Source: CAVSUZ01 sp963791885 (GTDB lineage Bacteria; Pseudomonadota; Alphaproteobacteria; Acetobacterales; Acetobacteraceae). From it: 64,000 bases of DNA. Made by a program: the position numbers and the translations under genes. The notes below the pieces were generated by a model, which was not told where the DNA came from, ran no database searches, and was given only the letters and a program-made list of their open reading frames with translations. Location: assembly GCA_963791885.1 (NCBI GenBank), contig CAWBUL010000006.1:992001-1056000 (forward strand), in the 5' to 3' direction. Shown one piece after another: positions 1 through 9,020 of this stretch (position 1 is its first letter; every line of letters begins with the position of its first letter).

Positions 1-1843
1 GGATGAACCGGTCCTTCTGCACCGGACGGCGCATCGCCGGCACCTCGATCCGCTTCCGCCCGGACAGATAATCCCCGGTCAGCGAATTGTGGTTTGCCGC
101 GACGTCGTCGGGCGTGCCCTCCGCCACCACCCGTCCGCCATTGATGCCGGCGGCCGGACCCATATCGATCAGGTGATCCGCGGCGCGGATCGCGTCTTCG
201 TCGTGTTCGACCACCAGCACCGTGTTGCCGAGATCGCGCAGTCGCCGCAGCGTGCCGAGCAAGCGCTCATTGTCGCGCTGGTGCAGTCCGATCGACGGTT
301 CGTCCAGCACGTACAGCACGCCCGTCAGGCCCGAGCCGATCTGGCTCGCCAGCCGGATGCGCTGACTCTCCCCGCCCGACAATGTGGCCGAACCGCGCGA
401 CAGCGTCAGGTAATCCAGCCCGACATCCTTCAGGAACCGCAATCGCTCCACGATCTCGCGCAGAATGCGCCGCGCGATCTCCGCACGCTGCGGTGTCAGC
501 GTGTCGATCACGCCTTCGAACCACGGCAGCGCGTCAGCGATGGAAAGATCGGACGCTTCAGCGATGTTCTTCCCGCCCACCTTCACCGCCAAAGCCTCGG
601 GCTTCAGCCGCGCGCCGTGACACGCGTCGCACGGATGGTCTGCCTGGTAGCGCGCCAGATCTTCGCGCACCCACACGCTGTCGGTCTCGCGGAACCGCCG
701 CTCCAGATTGCGGATCACGCCCTCGAACGGCTTCGTCACGGTGTAGGACCGCACGCCGTCCTTGTAGGTGAACGCAACCGGAGTCTCGCCCGTGCCGTTC
801 AGGATGGCGTTGACAGCGCTCTTCGGCAGATCTTTCCACGGCGTCTGCAACGACACTTTCAGGTGCTTCGTCAGGCTTTGCAGCGTCTGGTCGTAATAGG
901 GCGACTGCGCCCCCACCCACGGCGCCACCGCCCCTTGCAGGATCGACTTGCGCTCATCCGGAATCACCAGCTGCGGATCGAACACGCTCTGCGTGCCCAA
1001 CCCGTCGCATTTCGGGCATGCGCCGTGCGGGCTGTTAAAGCTGAACAGCCGCGGCTCGATCTCCTCGATAGTAAAGCCTGAAACCGGACACGCGAAGCGC
1101 GAGGAAAACACCGTGCGCTCGCCCGAATCCGCATTTTCGGCATAGGCGATACCGTCCGACAAACCCAGCGCCGTTTCGAAACTGTCCGCAAGCCGCTGCG
1201 CCAGCCCATCGCGCACCACCACGCGGTCCACCACCGCTTCGATCTCGTGCTTCACCTTGCGGTTCAGCGCCGGCACCGCGCCGATCTCGTACAGCTTCCC
1301 GTCCACCTTCACCCGGGTGAAGCCGCGCCGCTGCAGTTCCGCGAGTTCCTTTCGGTACTCGCCCTTGCGGTCACGTACCACCGGGGCCAGCAGCAGCAGC
1401 CGCGTGCCCTCCGGCATCGCCATGACGCGATCCACCATCTGGCTGATCGTCTGTGCTTCGATCGGCAGCCCCGTCGCCGGCGAATAGGGCACGCCAACAC
1501 GCGCCCACAAAAGCCGCATGTAGTCGTGGATTTCCGTCACCGTCCCGACGGTCGAACGCGGATTGCGGCTCGTCGTCTTCTGATCAATGGAAATCGCCGG
1601 CGAGAGCCCGTCGATCGCATCCACATCCGGCTTGCCCGCCAGTTCCAGGAACTGCCGGGCATAGGCCGACAGGCTCTCGACGTAGCGCCGCTGCCCTTCG
1701 GCATAGATCGTGTCGAACGCCAGCGACGACTTGCCGGACCCCGACAGCCCGGTGATGACCGTGAGCGAATCCCGCGGGATCTCCACGTCCACGTTCTTCA
1801 GATTGTGCTCGCGCGCACCGCGAACGTGGATGGTGTTAGCCAT
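1..1843 (-). CDS. uvrA: UvrA, excinuclease ABC subunit A (N-terminal two thirds; 3' end beyond the window)
   Basis: DNA-damage recognition ATPase of nucleotide excision repair, which works as a dimer and loads UvrB at lesions. About 614 codons are present of a protein normally near 950 residues, so the second ATPase domain is missing here. The start MANTIHVRGAREHNLKN is typical of the family. Walker A GLSGSGKSS lies near residue 32, and the ABC signature LSGGESQRIRLA followed by Walker B VLYVLDEPSIGL lies near the left edge. The first zinc module reads ACPVSGF...GACPKCDG, so one cysteine of the usual CPxC pair is Ser; I recall this as common in alphaproteobacteria. The gene is divergent from ssb with a LexA box 27 bp upstream of the start, so SOS induction is expected. 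The assignment is secure. Confidence 0.97.
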   Translation of the reverse strand, partial: MANTIHVRGAREHNLKNVDVEIPRDSLTVITGLSGSGKSSLAFDTIYAEGQRRYVESLSAYARQFLELAGKPDVDAIDGLSPAISIDQKTTSRNPRSTVGTVTEIHDYMRLLWARVGVPYSPATGLPIEAQTISQMVDRVMAMPEGTRLLLLAPVVRDRKGEYRKELAELQRRGFTRVKVDGKLYEIGAVPALNRKVKHEIEAVVDRVVVRDGLAQRLADSFETALGLSDGIAYAENADSGERTVFSSRFACPVSGFTIEEIEPRLFSFNSPHGACPKCDGLGTQSVFDPQLVIPDERKSILQGAVAPWVGAQSPYYDQTLQSLTKHLKVSLQTPWKDLPKSAVNAILNGTGETPVAFTYKDGVRSYTVTKPFEGVIRNLERRFRETDSVWVREDLARYQADHPCDACHGARLKPEALAVKVGGKNIAEASDLSIADALPWFEGVIDTLTPQRAEIARRILREIVERLRFLKDVGLDYLTLSRGSATLSGGESQRIRLASQIGSGLTGVLYVLDEPSIGLHQRDNERLLGTLRRLRDLGNTVLVVEHDEDAIRAADHLIDMGPAAGINGGRVVAEGTPDDVAANHNSLTGDYLSGRKRIEVPAMRRPVQKDRFI

Positions 1844-1869
1844 GCCCGTGTCGATCTTCCCGCCTGATT

Positions 1870-1884
1870 GTTCTTGGGATGTTC
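1870..1884. promoter_or_regulatory. LexA (SOS) box, GTTC-N7-GTTC
   Basis: A perfect direct repeat GTTC, seven bases (TTGGGAT), GTTC lies in the 158-bp gap between the divergent uvrA and ssb starts. This is the LexA operator of alphaproteobacteria, unlike the palindromic CTG-N10-CAG box of gammaproteobacteria. It sits 27 bp from the uvrA start codon and 117 bp from ssb. uvrA is a classic SOS gene and uvrA-ssb divergence under a shared box is well known. What is inferred is that LexA binds here; the motif itself is seen directly. Confidence 0.88.
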
Positions 1885-2001
1885 TATACATATATGGCCC
1901 CGGAGGGTCGGAAGGGAAGGATTTTTCGGATGTGGTCTCCCCGATCAGAGTAGTTTAACCCCTTCGACCAACAATCAGGCCAAAGAGAGCAGGGTGCGCA
2001 G

Positions 2002-2493
2002 ATGGCTGGCAGCGTGAACAAGGTGATTCTGGTGGGTAACCTCGGCAAAGATCCGGAGGTCCGTACCACCCAGGACGGCCAGAAAATCGTCAATCTGACA
2101 CTGGCCACCAGCGAGACATGGAACGACCGCGCCTCCGGCGAACGGAAGGAGCGGACCGAGTGGCACCGGGTCGTCATCTTCAATGACCGCATCGCCGACG
2201 TGGCCGAGCGTTTCCTTCGCAAAGGCCGCAAGGTCTATGTCGAGGGTGCGCTGCAAACCCGCAAATGGACCGATCAGTCCGGGCAGGAGCGTTACACGAC
2301 CGAGGTGGTGATCAGCCGTTTCCGCGGCGAACTCACGATCCTGGATACCGCCCGCAATGAGGAAGGCGCGGCGCCAGCTCCGATGCGCAGCTCCCCCGCC
2401 CCGATGGGCGCCGGAGGCGGGCGAAGTGGGGGAGGCGGCGGCGGGTGGGACGCGCCGAAGGGTGGCGACCTGGACGACGAGATTCCGTTCTAA
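2002..2493 (+). CDS. ssb: Single-stranded DNA-binding protein
   Basis: Binds and protects ssDNA during replication, recombination and repair, and recruits partner proteins through its acidic tail. The 163-residue product has the OB-fold from MAGSVNKVILVGNLGKDPEV through about residue 110, a Gly/Pro-rich linker (residues about 118-150) and the diagnostic C-terminal tail DDEIPF. Length and architecture are normal for a bacterial SSB. It is divergent from uvrA with a LexA box in between. Its stop is only 12 bp from the converging end of the D-threonine aldolase-like gene, with no obvious terminator between them. Confidence 0.97.
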   Translation: MAGSVNKVILVGNLGKDPEVRTTQDGQKIVNLTLATSETWNDRASGERKERTEWHRVVIFNDRIADVAERFLRKGRKVYVEGALQTRKWTDQSGQERYTTEVVISRFRGELTILDTARNEEGAAPAPMRSSPAPMGAGGGRSGGGGGGWDAPKGGDLDDEIPF

Positions 2494-2505
2494 CGGCAGC
2501 CCGGG

Positions 2506-3566
2506 TCAGCGCGTCTTCCCACGCGCCGCCACGTGCCACGTATCGATCACCTGGCCGTCTCGGCTGATCACCACCTCGTCGTGCAGATTGCTCACCACGC
2601 AGACATGGTTCGGCAGCACCCTAACGCGGTCTCCGACCGACGGCTTCGTCGCGCAGCGGGACAGGTCGATCACCCCATGCTCCTCGTATAACCGCTCGAC
2701 CACCGCATCCGGATAATCAATCAGCAGACCGTACCCCGCTCCCGCCGAGGGCGCGACCATGTCGCTGGTCAGCGACTTGGTGCCGGCATCCATGATCGCC
2801 CGGTCCTCGGTCGGCCGGCTGATGATCGTGGCATGCACATGCAGCGCGCATTCAGCCAGTGTTGCGGCCCCCGCGGCCACAGTGGCGCGATCCTGATAGA
2901 TGTAGGTGCCGACGCGCACCTCGGTCAGCCCGGCGATCTCATGCGCATGCCACGCCTTCGGCGTGCCCCCGCCGGACACGATGGAAATCTCCAGCCCGGC
3001 TTTGGCAAACATCGGCTTCGCCTCCGCCACGAACGTCGCCGTCGCCGCCGAACTCGGATAGGTCATCAACCCGTCGAACCGCAGCCCCCCGGTATCGGCA
3101 ATGCGCCGCGCGAGACCGAGCGCCTGCTCCACCGACACCACCCCGGTGCGCTTGTTGCCGCTGTCGAACTCCACCAACACGCCGATCGGCTTGCCGGACG
3201 CCCGCGCCGCCTGCGCCGCCGTCTCCAACGCCAGGGGATTGTCCACCGCGACCCGCATCGTCACCCGGTCGGCCAACGCCGCGAGCCGCATCGCCTTCAC
3301 CGGGCCGATCAGCGGATAGGAAATCAGGATGTCGTCGATCCCGGCATCCGCCATGACCTCGGCCTCGCCGAGCTTTTGGCAGGTGATCCCGCATGCCCCA
3401 GCTCCAGCTGGCGGCGCGCCATCGCCGGTATCTTGTGCGTCTTGATGTGCGGCCGCAGGCGCAGAGTGTGGGCGTCGCAATAGGCCTGCAGTTTGGACAG
3501 ATTGTGCTCGACCCGATCGAGATCGATGACGGGGACGGGCGTTTCTAGATCCTCGACGCGCATCAT
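2506..3566 (-). pseudogene. D-threonine aldolase / D-serine dehydratase-like PLP enzyme, broken by a single-base frameshift
   Basis: Member of the alanine-racemase-fold, metal-assisted PLP family that includes D-threonine aldolase, 3-hydroxy-D-aspartate aldolase and DSD1. The first frame gives MRVEDLETPVPVIDLDRVEHN and the PLP-lysine region LRPHIKTHK. At 3396-3399 the reading shifts and the rest (GITCQKLGEAEVMADAG to the C-terminus) is in another frame. Restoring one base to the CCCC run (GGGG on the coding strand) joins QLELGACGITCQKLGEAE, exactly the family pattern. The C-terminal metal motif PNHVCVVSNLHDE is intact. The ATG at 3566 overlaps the stop of the D-aminoacylase (ATGA), so it is the last gene of a three-gene D-amino-acid operon. 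It is either a true pseudogene or a sequencing error; the latter is favoured because similar indels recur in this window. Confidence 0.85.
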
Positions 3567-5176
3567 GTGCAACTCCCGTGTTTGCCCAGCACGCGGCCGG
3601 GACGTTCACCCGTGATGCGTCCTCCGGCAACGACCGGGCAACCGCCCACCCACACATAGCGGATGCCGATGCCCGGCTGGGTCGGATCATCGAACGTCGC
3701 CCGGTCGGCAATGTGCTCGTCAAACAGCACCAGGTCCGCAGCCATTGCCGGGCGCAGCAAGCCCCGGTCGTCGAGGCCGAAGCGCTGGGCCGGCGCTGCC
3801 GTCATGCGGCGCACCGCATCCTCCAGCGGGAACCAGTGGCATTCACGCACCACGGGACCGGCGACGCGCGGGAAGGTGCCCCAGGCGCGTGGATGCGGCT
3901 TGGTGCCGGGTCGCGGCAGCCCGTCCGATCCGAACATGTGCAGCCGAGGAGTACAAGCGGCGCGCAGATCGTCTTCGTCCAGCTGGAACATGACGATGGC
4001 CGTCTGCCCTTCGTCTTCCTCGATGAACCGCACCATCAGGTCGAATGGGGTGGTGCCGGCCTCGGCAGCCGCCTCGATCATGGACTTGCCTTCGAACCGC
4101 TTCAGCGCCGGATTGCTGGTGCCGGAGATACGGACATTGCCCCAGCCGATCAGCACGACCTTCGACTGTGGCGCGTTCGGATCGCGGCTCCCCTCTTCCA
4201 CCAGCGCACGCAACGCCTCACGCCGGGCCGGATCGCGCAGTTGCGCCCTCAGCGCGTCCAGACCGCCCTCCAGCGCCTCCGGCGGCAGGAGTTGCAGCAC
4301 GTAGCTGCTGCCAGCCGGGTAGGGATACATATCGAAGCTGATATCCACGCCGTCCCGCCGCGCCGCCTCCAGACGGTCCAGCGCTTTCGGCACGTTGCCC
4401 CAGTTGGGCCGGCCGGCTGATTGCAGGTGGGACAGCAGACCGGCGACGCCGGAAGCCTGCAGGATGGCGATGAACTCGTCGATCGAGGTCAGCAGCCCGC
4501 CCTCATAGCTACGGATGTGCGCCGTCAGCAGCTTGCCATGCTGCTGCACCGTGCGCGCCAACGCCACCAGTTCCGCTTCGTCGGCGTACGCGCTGGGCGG
4601 ATACACCAAGCCGAGCGACAGACCCGCCGCGCCATCCGCCAGTTGCTGCGCCAGCAGAGCCTGCATGGAAGCGCGTTCCTCCGCCGAGGCGGCCCGGCGT
4701 TCATAGCCCATCACCGCCAGCCGCAACGGGCCATGCCCAACCAGGGACACGACGTTCAGTGCCATGCCTTCGCCGTGCAGCACGTCCCGATACGCGCTGA
4801 AGCCGTCGAACACCTCGGACTCCGCCGTCTCACCCAACAGCGCGCCGAAATGCAGCAGCAGCAGCCCCGCCGAAGCGGGCACCGTGGGATAGAGGGAGAA
4901 GCTGCAATTCCCTACCACCACCGTGGTGACGCCTTGCAGCGCCTTCTCGAACCGCTCCGGCTCGCGCAGGGAGATCAGGTCGTCGTGGCAATGCGCATCG
5001 ATGAAACCGGGTGCCAGAAAGCACCCATCCGCTGCCACCGTTTCGGCCCCTTCTGCCGTCAGCCGCGGCCCGATCGCGGCAATCTTTCCGTCCCGCAGCC
5101 GCACATCGCCGGCAAACCAGGGCGCGCCTGTTCCGTCGATGATGCCCGCGTTGCGGATCAGCGTATCGGTCGCCAT
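3563..5176 (-). CDS. N-acyl-D-amino-acid deacylase (D-aminoacylase) family amidohydrolase
   Basis: Zinc-dependent amidohydrolase expected to remove the acyl group from N-acyl-D-amino acids. The 537 residues match the usual length. Visible motifs are the metal site GFIDAHCHDDL near residue 60, GNCSFSLYP near residue 110, and the end VWVGGCPVVAGGRITGERPG of the composite beta-sandwich. The start overlaps the upstream MFS gene by one base (TGATG) and the stop overlaps the downstream aldolase (ATGA), so the three genes are translationally coupled. The neighbours suggest uptake of an acylated D-amino acid, release of the free D-amino acid, and its cleavage by the aldolase. The exact substrate cannot be read from sequence. 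Confidence 0.9.
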   Translation of the reverse strand: MATDTLIRNAGIIDGTGAPWFAGDVRLRDGKIAAIGPRLTAEGAETVAADGCFLAPGFIDAHCHDDLISLREPERFEKALQGVTTVVVGNCSFSLYPTVPASAGLLLLHFGALLGETAESEVFDGFSAYRDVLHGEGMALNVVSLVGHGPLRLAVMGYERRAASAEERASMQALLAQQLADGAAGLSLGLVYPPSAYADEAELVALARTVQQHGKLLTAHIRSYEGGLLTSIDEFIAILQASGVAGLLSHLQSAGRPNWGNVPKALDRLEAARRDGVDISFDMYPYPAGSSYVLQLLPPEALEGGLDALRAQLRDPARREALRALVEEGSRDPNAPQSKVVLIGWGNVRISGTSNPALKRFEGKSMIEAAAEAGTTPFDLMVRFIEEDEGQTAIVMFQLDEDDLRAACTPRLHMFGSDGLPRPGTKPHPRAWGTFPRVAGPVVRECHWFPLEDAVRRMTAAPAQRFGLDDRGLLRPAMAADLVLFDEHIADRATFDDPTQPGIGIRYVWVGGCPVVAGGRITGERPGRVLGKHGSCT

Positions 5177-6477
5177 CAGCGCACCGGATCCGGGATCGGT
5201 TCAACCCGGCCCAGCACGACGACATAGAAGAAGATACCGACCACCAGCACCACACCGGCGACCAGGAACGCTCCCGCAAACGAATGCGTCAGGCCGACGA
5301 TGAAACCGGTGATGATCGGCGCCGCGATTCCCATCAGATTGTTGGAGAAATTGACGATGCCGCCGATCGTTCCGGTGCCGCCCCGCGGCGCGATCAGGGA
5401 CACGAGGGACGAGCCGATCGGCGCCGCGGCTGACAATCCGGTCAGCGCCAGCGTGATCCAGATGATCGCCCAGGTCGGATTGGTGGTGAACACCGCGCCG
5501 AACACGGCAAGCCCCAGCAACATACCCGCCACTAGGATGCTCTTGCGCACGACAAATTCGTCGTTGCCCCGCTTGATCAGGTAATCCACCAGGAACCCGC
5601 CGATCAGCAGATCGGACAGCGTCGCGAAGATCCACGGAATCGTCGCGTAGCCGGCGGACTTCAGGATATCCATGTGCAGCGTCTGCACCAGGTAGCCGGG
5701 CAACCACGTCAGGAACAGATAAAACGAATATCCGTACGCGGAAAATCCAACCGTCAGCCCCCAGACTTTCCGCGTTGTCAGCAGATAGCCGAGCATGGCA
5801 CTCTGGCCCGATTGCGCCACGCCCTCAGGTGAGGCGCCGCCAGCGACGATGTAATCGTGTTCCGCTTTGGTTAGTTTCTTGTCTTGGCTCGGGTCGCGGT
5901 AGATCGCCCAATACGCGACGAAATAAGCCAGGCTGAGCGCCGCGGTAATGGCGAACCCCCAGCGCCAGCCGAAAGTCACGATGACAATCGCCACAAGCGG
6001 CACGCCGATCACATTGGAAAACTTGGCGGCAGAATCGAAAATCGCGGTGGAGCGCGATCGTTCCTGCCGCGGAAACCAATATCCTGTTGCTTTCTGGCTG
6101 GCGGGAAAAGCCGGCGCCTCAGCTATCCCAAGCAGCATGCGTGACCCGAAGATGGCGCCAAAACCGCTGGAAATTGCGGTAATTGCTGATGCAACTGACC
6201 AAAGGAAAGCGCCCCATCGCCCCACCCGCGTCACGCCGAATCGGTCGAGCACCATGCCGCCAGGTACCTGCAACAACGAGTACGACCAGAAGAACGCGCT
6301 GAACAGGAAGCCCATCTCGACTGGCGTCAGGCCGAACTCTTTCTGCAGTTGCGGCGCCGCGACTGAGATGTTGATCCGATCGAAGTAATTGATCAGAATC
6401 CCTACCCCAAGCAGGACCCCGATTATCCAGCGTCGCCCTGGTATATGTGTTGTCATAGTCGTCGTGGTCGTTGCCAC
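5176..6477 (-). CDS. MFS transporter, anion:cation symporter (ACS)-like
   Basis: Twelve-helix major facilitator of the ACS type (hexuronate, glucarate or phthalate permeases). The start region INYFDRINISVAAPQLQKEFGL and the loop LDRFGVTRVGRWGAFLWS are typical of the family. 433 residues is normal. The GTG start at 6477 is chosen because GGAGG lies 9 bases upstream; an in-frame ATG at 6456 is the alternative. It heads the operon with the D-aminoacylase and D-threonine aldolase-like genes, so an N-acyl-D-amino acid or related organic anion is the likely substrate (inference). Confidence 0.85.
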   Translation of the reverse strand: MATTTTTMTTHIPGRRWIIGVLLGVGILINYFDRINISVAAPQLQKEFGLTPVEMGFLFSAFFWSYSLLQVPGGMVLDRFGVTRVGRWGAFLWSVASAITAISSGFGAIFGSRMLLGIAEAPAFPASQKATGYWFPRQERSRSTAIFDSAAKFSNVIGVPLVAIVIVTFGWRWGFAITAALSLAYFVAYWAIYRDPSQDKKLTKAEHDYIVAGGASPEGVAQSGQSAMLGYLLTTRKVWGLTVGFSAYGYSFYLFLTWLPGYLVQTLHMDILKSAGYATIPWIFATLSDLLIGGFLVDYLIKRGNDEFVVRKSILVAGMLLGLAVFGAVFTTNPTWAIIWITLALTGLSAAAPIGSSLVSLIAPRGGTGTIGGIVNFSNNLMGIAAPIITGFIVGLTHSFAGAFLVAGVVLVVGIFFYVVVLGRVEPIPDPVR

Positions 6478-6503
6478 TGTAAGTTTCCTCCGTGTACTCT
6501 CGC

Positions 6504-7430
6504 TCAGCTTGTCGGCGAACCCTCCGCCGCCCGAACCCGCATGCGTTCCTCCGGCAGCGGGATAAACTCCGTCTCATCCCCCGCTACCTTCCCAAACCGT
6601 CCCTCCTTCCAATCCGCCTTCGCCTGCTCGATCCGCTCGCGGCTGGAGGACACGAAATTCCAGAACAAATACCGCGGTCCGTCCATCGCCGCCCCACCCA
6701 GCAGCAACACCCGCGCGCCTTGCTGTCCCGCCCGGAGAGCCAGCCGATCACCAGCCCGGAACACCAACATCCGCCCGGACGCGAACGTATCGTCTGAAAC
6801 CTCTATCTCGCCCTCCAGCACGTACGCCGCACGCTCCTCATGCCCATCCGGCAGAGACAGCACGGAACCGGCCGTCATCACCGCATCGGCGTAGAACAGC
6901 GCCGAGGACACTGCGACCGGCGCGCGCAATCCCCACGCCTCACCGGCGATCAACCGCAGCCGCACGCCGTCATCCTCCACTACCGGCAGGCTCGCCGCCG
7001 GATAATGCGTGAAGTCCGGCGCACGCTCCTCTGCCGCGCGCGGTAGCGCCACCCAGGACTGGATCCCGAACAAACGATTGTCCCGAACACGCAGCACGGC
7101 ATCGGTGCGCTCTGAGTGCGCGATGCCCTGCCCCGCCGTCATCCAGTTCACGTCTCCCGGCACAATCGGCTGCTGAGACCCGAGCAAATCCCGATGCAGG
7201 ATCTCGCCCTCGAACAGATACGTCACGGTCGCCAGGCCGATATGCGGGTGCGGCCGAACATCCAGCCCGCGTCCAGCCAGAAACTCACCCGGCCCCATCT
7301 GATCGAAGAAGATGAACGGCCCGACCATCTGGCGCTCCTGCGCCGGCAGCGCCCGCCGCACCTCGAAGCCGCCGATGTCATGCGCGCGAGGCAGCAGCAC
7401 CGCCTCAACCCCTGTGCCCTCCGGGTTCAT
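6504..7430 (-). CDS. Pirin family protein
   Basis: Bicupin of the pirin family, whose bacterial members are often quercetinase-like dioxygenases or of unknown function. The 308 residues carry the pirin signature: metal-binding histidines in RPHPHIGLATVTYLFEGE and HSER in the N-terminal cupin, with a second cupin after residue about 180. It lies 26 bp upstream of the MFS transporter start on the same strand, so it may be the first gene of that transcription unit. Nothing in the sequence fixes a substrate. Confidence 0.88.
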   Translation of the reverse strand: MNPEGTGVEAVLLPRAHDIGGFEVRRALPAQERQMVGPFIFFDQMGPGEFLAGRGLDVRPHPHIGLATVTYLFEGEILHRDLLGSQQPIVPGDVNWMTAGQGIAHSERTDAVLRVRDNRLFGIQSWVALPRAAEERAPDFTHYPAASLPVVEDDGVRLRLIAGEAWGLRAPVAVSSALFYADAVMTAGSVLSLPDGHEERAAYVLEGEIEVSDDTFASGRMLVFRAGDRLALRAGQQGARVLLLGGAAMDGPRYLFWNFVSSSRERIEQAKADWKEGRFGKVAGDETEFIPLPEERMRVRAAEGSPTS

Positions 7431-7591
7431 GCGCAGCCCTCCTTGATCAGAGGATCAGCTTATCCCGATATCTTGTCGTCATCGAAATCTGCCTCTCCCG
7501 GCACACTGCTTCGTGAGGGGCATGACCTTGTGTCGAATCCGGGTTCATGCTGAACCAGACAAAACGGGGCCATTACTGAACTGACAATTTG

Positions 7592-7972
7592 ATGAAGCCA
7601 CGCGCTCGCATAACAGCGGCGACGGTTGTTCTCGCCGGCGTGATCACCGCAATTTCCGGCTGGTCGCCGGCCCGCGCCGCCTTAATCGTGGAGCAACATC
7701 CCGCGGCCAATATCGCGCTGGTCAGCGACGTCGAAGCGCCGGCCATTTCCAAGTTGGAGGTCAATGACTCCACCCTAACTTGGCCTCTTGACGCCGATCA
7801 GCTGCCAGCGCCCGAAACCAGCATGGTCACCACACATCCCCTCGCGCTTGCCTATACCTTGACCGGGAACACCGCCACGTTCGTGCCCGAACCATCCACG
7901 GGCGCTCTGCTTCTTGGGGCGCTTGGCATCTGCATGGCGGTCATTAAGCGGCCACGAAAGCCTCGGCGCTAA
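7592..7972 (+). CDS. Small secreted protein with PEP-CTERM sorting signal
   Basis: 126-residue protein, isolated on the plus strand among minus-strand genes. It begins MKPRARITAATVVLAGVIT, a clear signal peptide cleaved probably after ARA. It ends FVPEPSTGALLLGALG followed by a hydrophobic stretch and RPRKPRR, the PEP-CTERM layout (VPEP motif, transmembrane helix, basic tail) that exosortases recognise. The roughly 70 residues between are unlike any family I know. The ATG at 7592 is preferred over the TTG three bases upstream. No exosortase or EPS gene is adjacent, although a polysaccharide locus lies 11 kb away. Function unknown; export and anchoring to the surface are inferred from the signals. 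Confidence 0.75.
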   Translation: MKPRARITAATVVLAGVITAISGWSPARAALIVEQHPAANIALVSDVEAPAISKLEVNDSTLTWPLDADQLPAPETSMVTTHPLALAYTLTGNTATFVPEPSTGALLLGALGICMAVIKRPRKPRR

Positions 7973-8000
7973 GTCTGATCCGCGCCGGGTAGCAACCAAC

Positions 8001-8921
8001 TTACCCCGACGCATGCTCCAGCGCGTGGCGAATATGCGCGGCACTCTCATCCAGCGCCCGCCGCTCTTCGGCCGTCATCTCCGGCGTCAGCACGCGCACC
8101 ACGCCGGTGCGTCCCACTACCGAGGGCAGCGACAGAGTCACACCGTATTTCTCTGAATACGTTCCGATCGGAATCACAGCATGCTCATCCCGCGCCACCA
8201 TCTCGGCGATGCGTGCGCACACCATCCCGATCCCCAATTGGCTCGCACCCGTCCCCTCGATGATTTCGATATTCGCCTCGCGCACCTCTTTTTCGATTCT
8301 CTTCGCCCCGTCGCGCCCGCCGATCAGATCCAGCACCGGTGCCCCGCCGACGCGAGCGCTCGACCATAGGAACACCTCCGAGGTTCCATGCTCGCCGATG
8401 ACATGCGCATCCACGCTCCCCGGATGCACCTCCAGCTTGCGTCCGATGTGCACGCGCAGCCGCAAACTATCCAAATATGTCCCGGTCGAAACCACCTTCA
8501 GCCCCGATGCCGCGCCCCGCGCAATATCCGCCAGCGCATCCGGCGGGTCCGTCACCACGAGCAGGATGCAATCCGGCACCGCCTTCGCGATCTGAGGCAC
8601 GACCTCCTGGAAGATCGCCTTGTTCTTCGCCAGCAGCTTCAGCCGCCCCTCGGGGTCTGAACGATCAGTCGCTCCGCCCGCCCTTTCGTTTACTCCGACC
8701 GTCAGCATCACCAGCGCGCATCCGGCCAGATCGGCGTAATCACCCGCGCGCACCGAAACCGAGGGCGACAGCACGGCGCCATAGGTCACATCGGTGACCA
8801 TACCGCGCGCCTTCTTCTCGGTTCGGTCCATCAGAACGATCTCACGCGCCATTCCCCGCATGACCGAGGCGACCAGACAGGCGCGTCCCACCGTTCCCGC
8901 GCCGATAATGCCAAGTTTCAT
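8001..8921 (-). CDS. Lactate/malate dehydrogenase-superfamily oxidoreductase with atypical specificity loop
   Basis: NAD-dependent 2-hydroxyacid dehydrogenase of the LDH/MDH fold, 306 residues. The Rossmann motif GIIGAGTVGRA is at residues 4-14. Catalytic Asp/Arg (LDSLRLR) and catalytic His (IGEHGTSEV) are present. The substrate-specificity loop reads GVNERAGGATDRSDPEGR. It is several residues longer than in LDH (GxNQKPGETR), and Glu stands where Gln marks LDH and Arg marks MDH. The ATG at 8921 follows GGAGG by 8 bases. It lies 99 bp downstream of pdxA2 and may belong to the same acid-sugar pathway. I would not call it simply lactate dehydrogenase. Confidence 0.8.
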   Translation of the reverse strand: MKLGIIGAGTVGRACLVASVMRGMAREIVLMDRTEKKARGMVTDVTYGAVLSPSVSVRAGDYADLAGCALVMLTVGVNERAGGATDRSDPEGRLKLLAKNKAIFQEVVPQIAKAVPDCILLVVTDPPDALADIARGAASGLKVVSTGTYLDSLRLRVHIGRKLEVHPGSVDAHVIGEHGTSEVFLWSSARVGGAPVLDLIGGRDGAKRIEKEVREANIEIIEGTGASQLGIGMVCARIAEMVARDEHAVIPIGTYSEKYGVTLSLPSVVGRTGVVRVLTPEMTAEERRALDESAAHIRHALEHASG

Positions 8922-9020
8922 GAGCGAGCCCTCCAAAGTCCGCGAGAAACAGCGCCGGGTATGGGCGGACGTTCAGTCCTCGCGGGACACCGCCCCGTGA
9001 ACGGGAGCAGGAAGCCTCCC

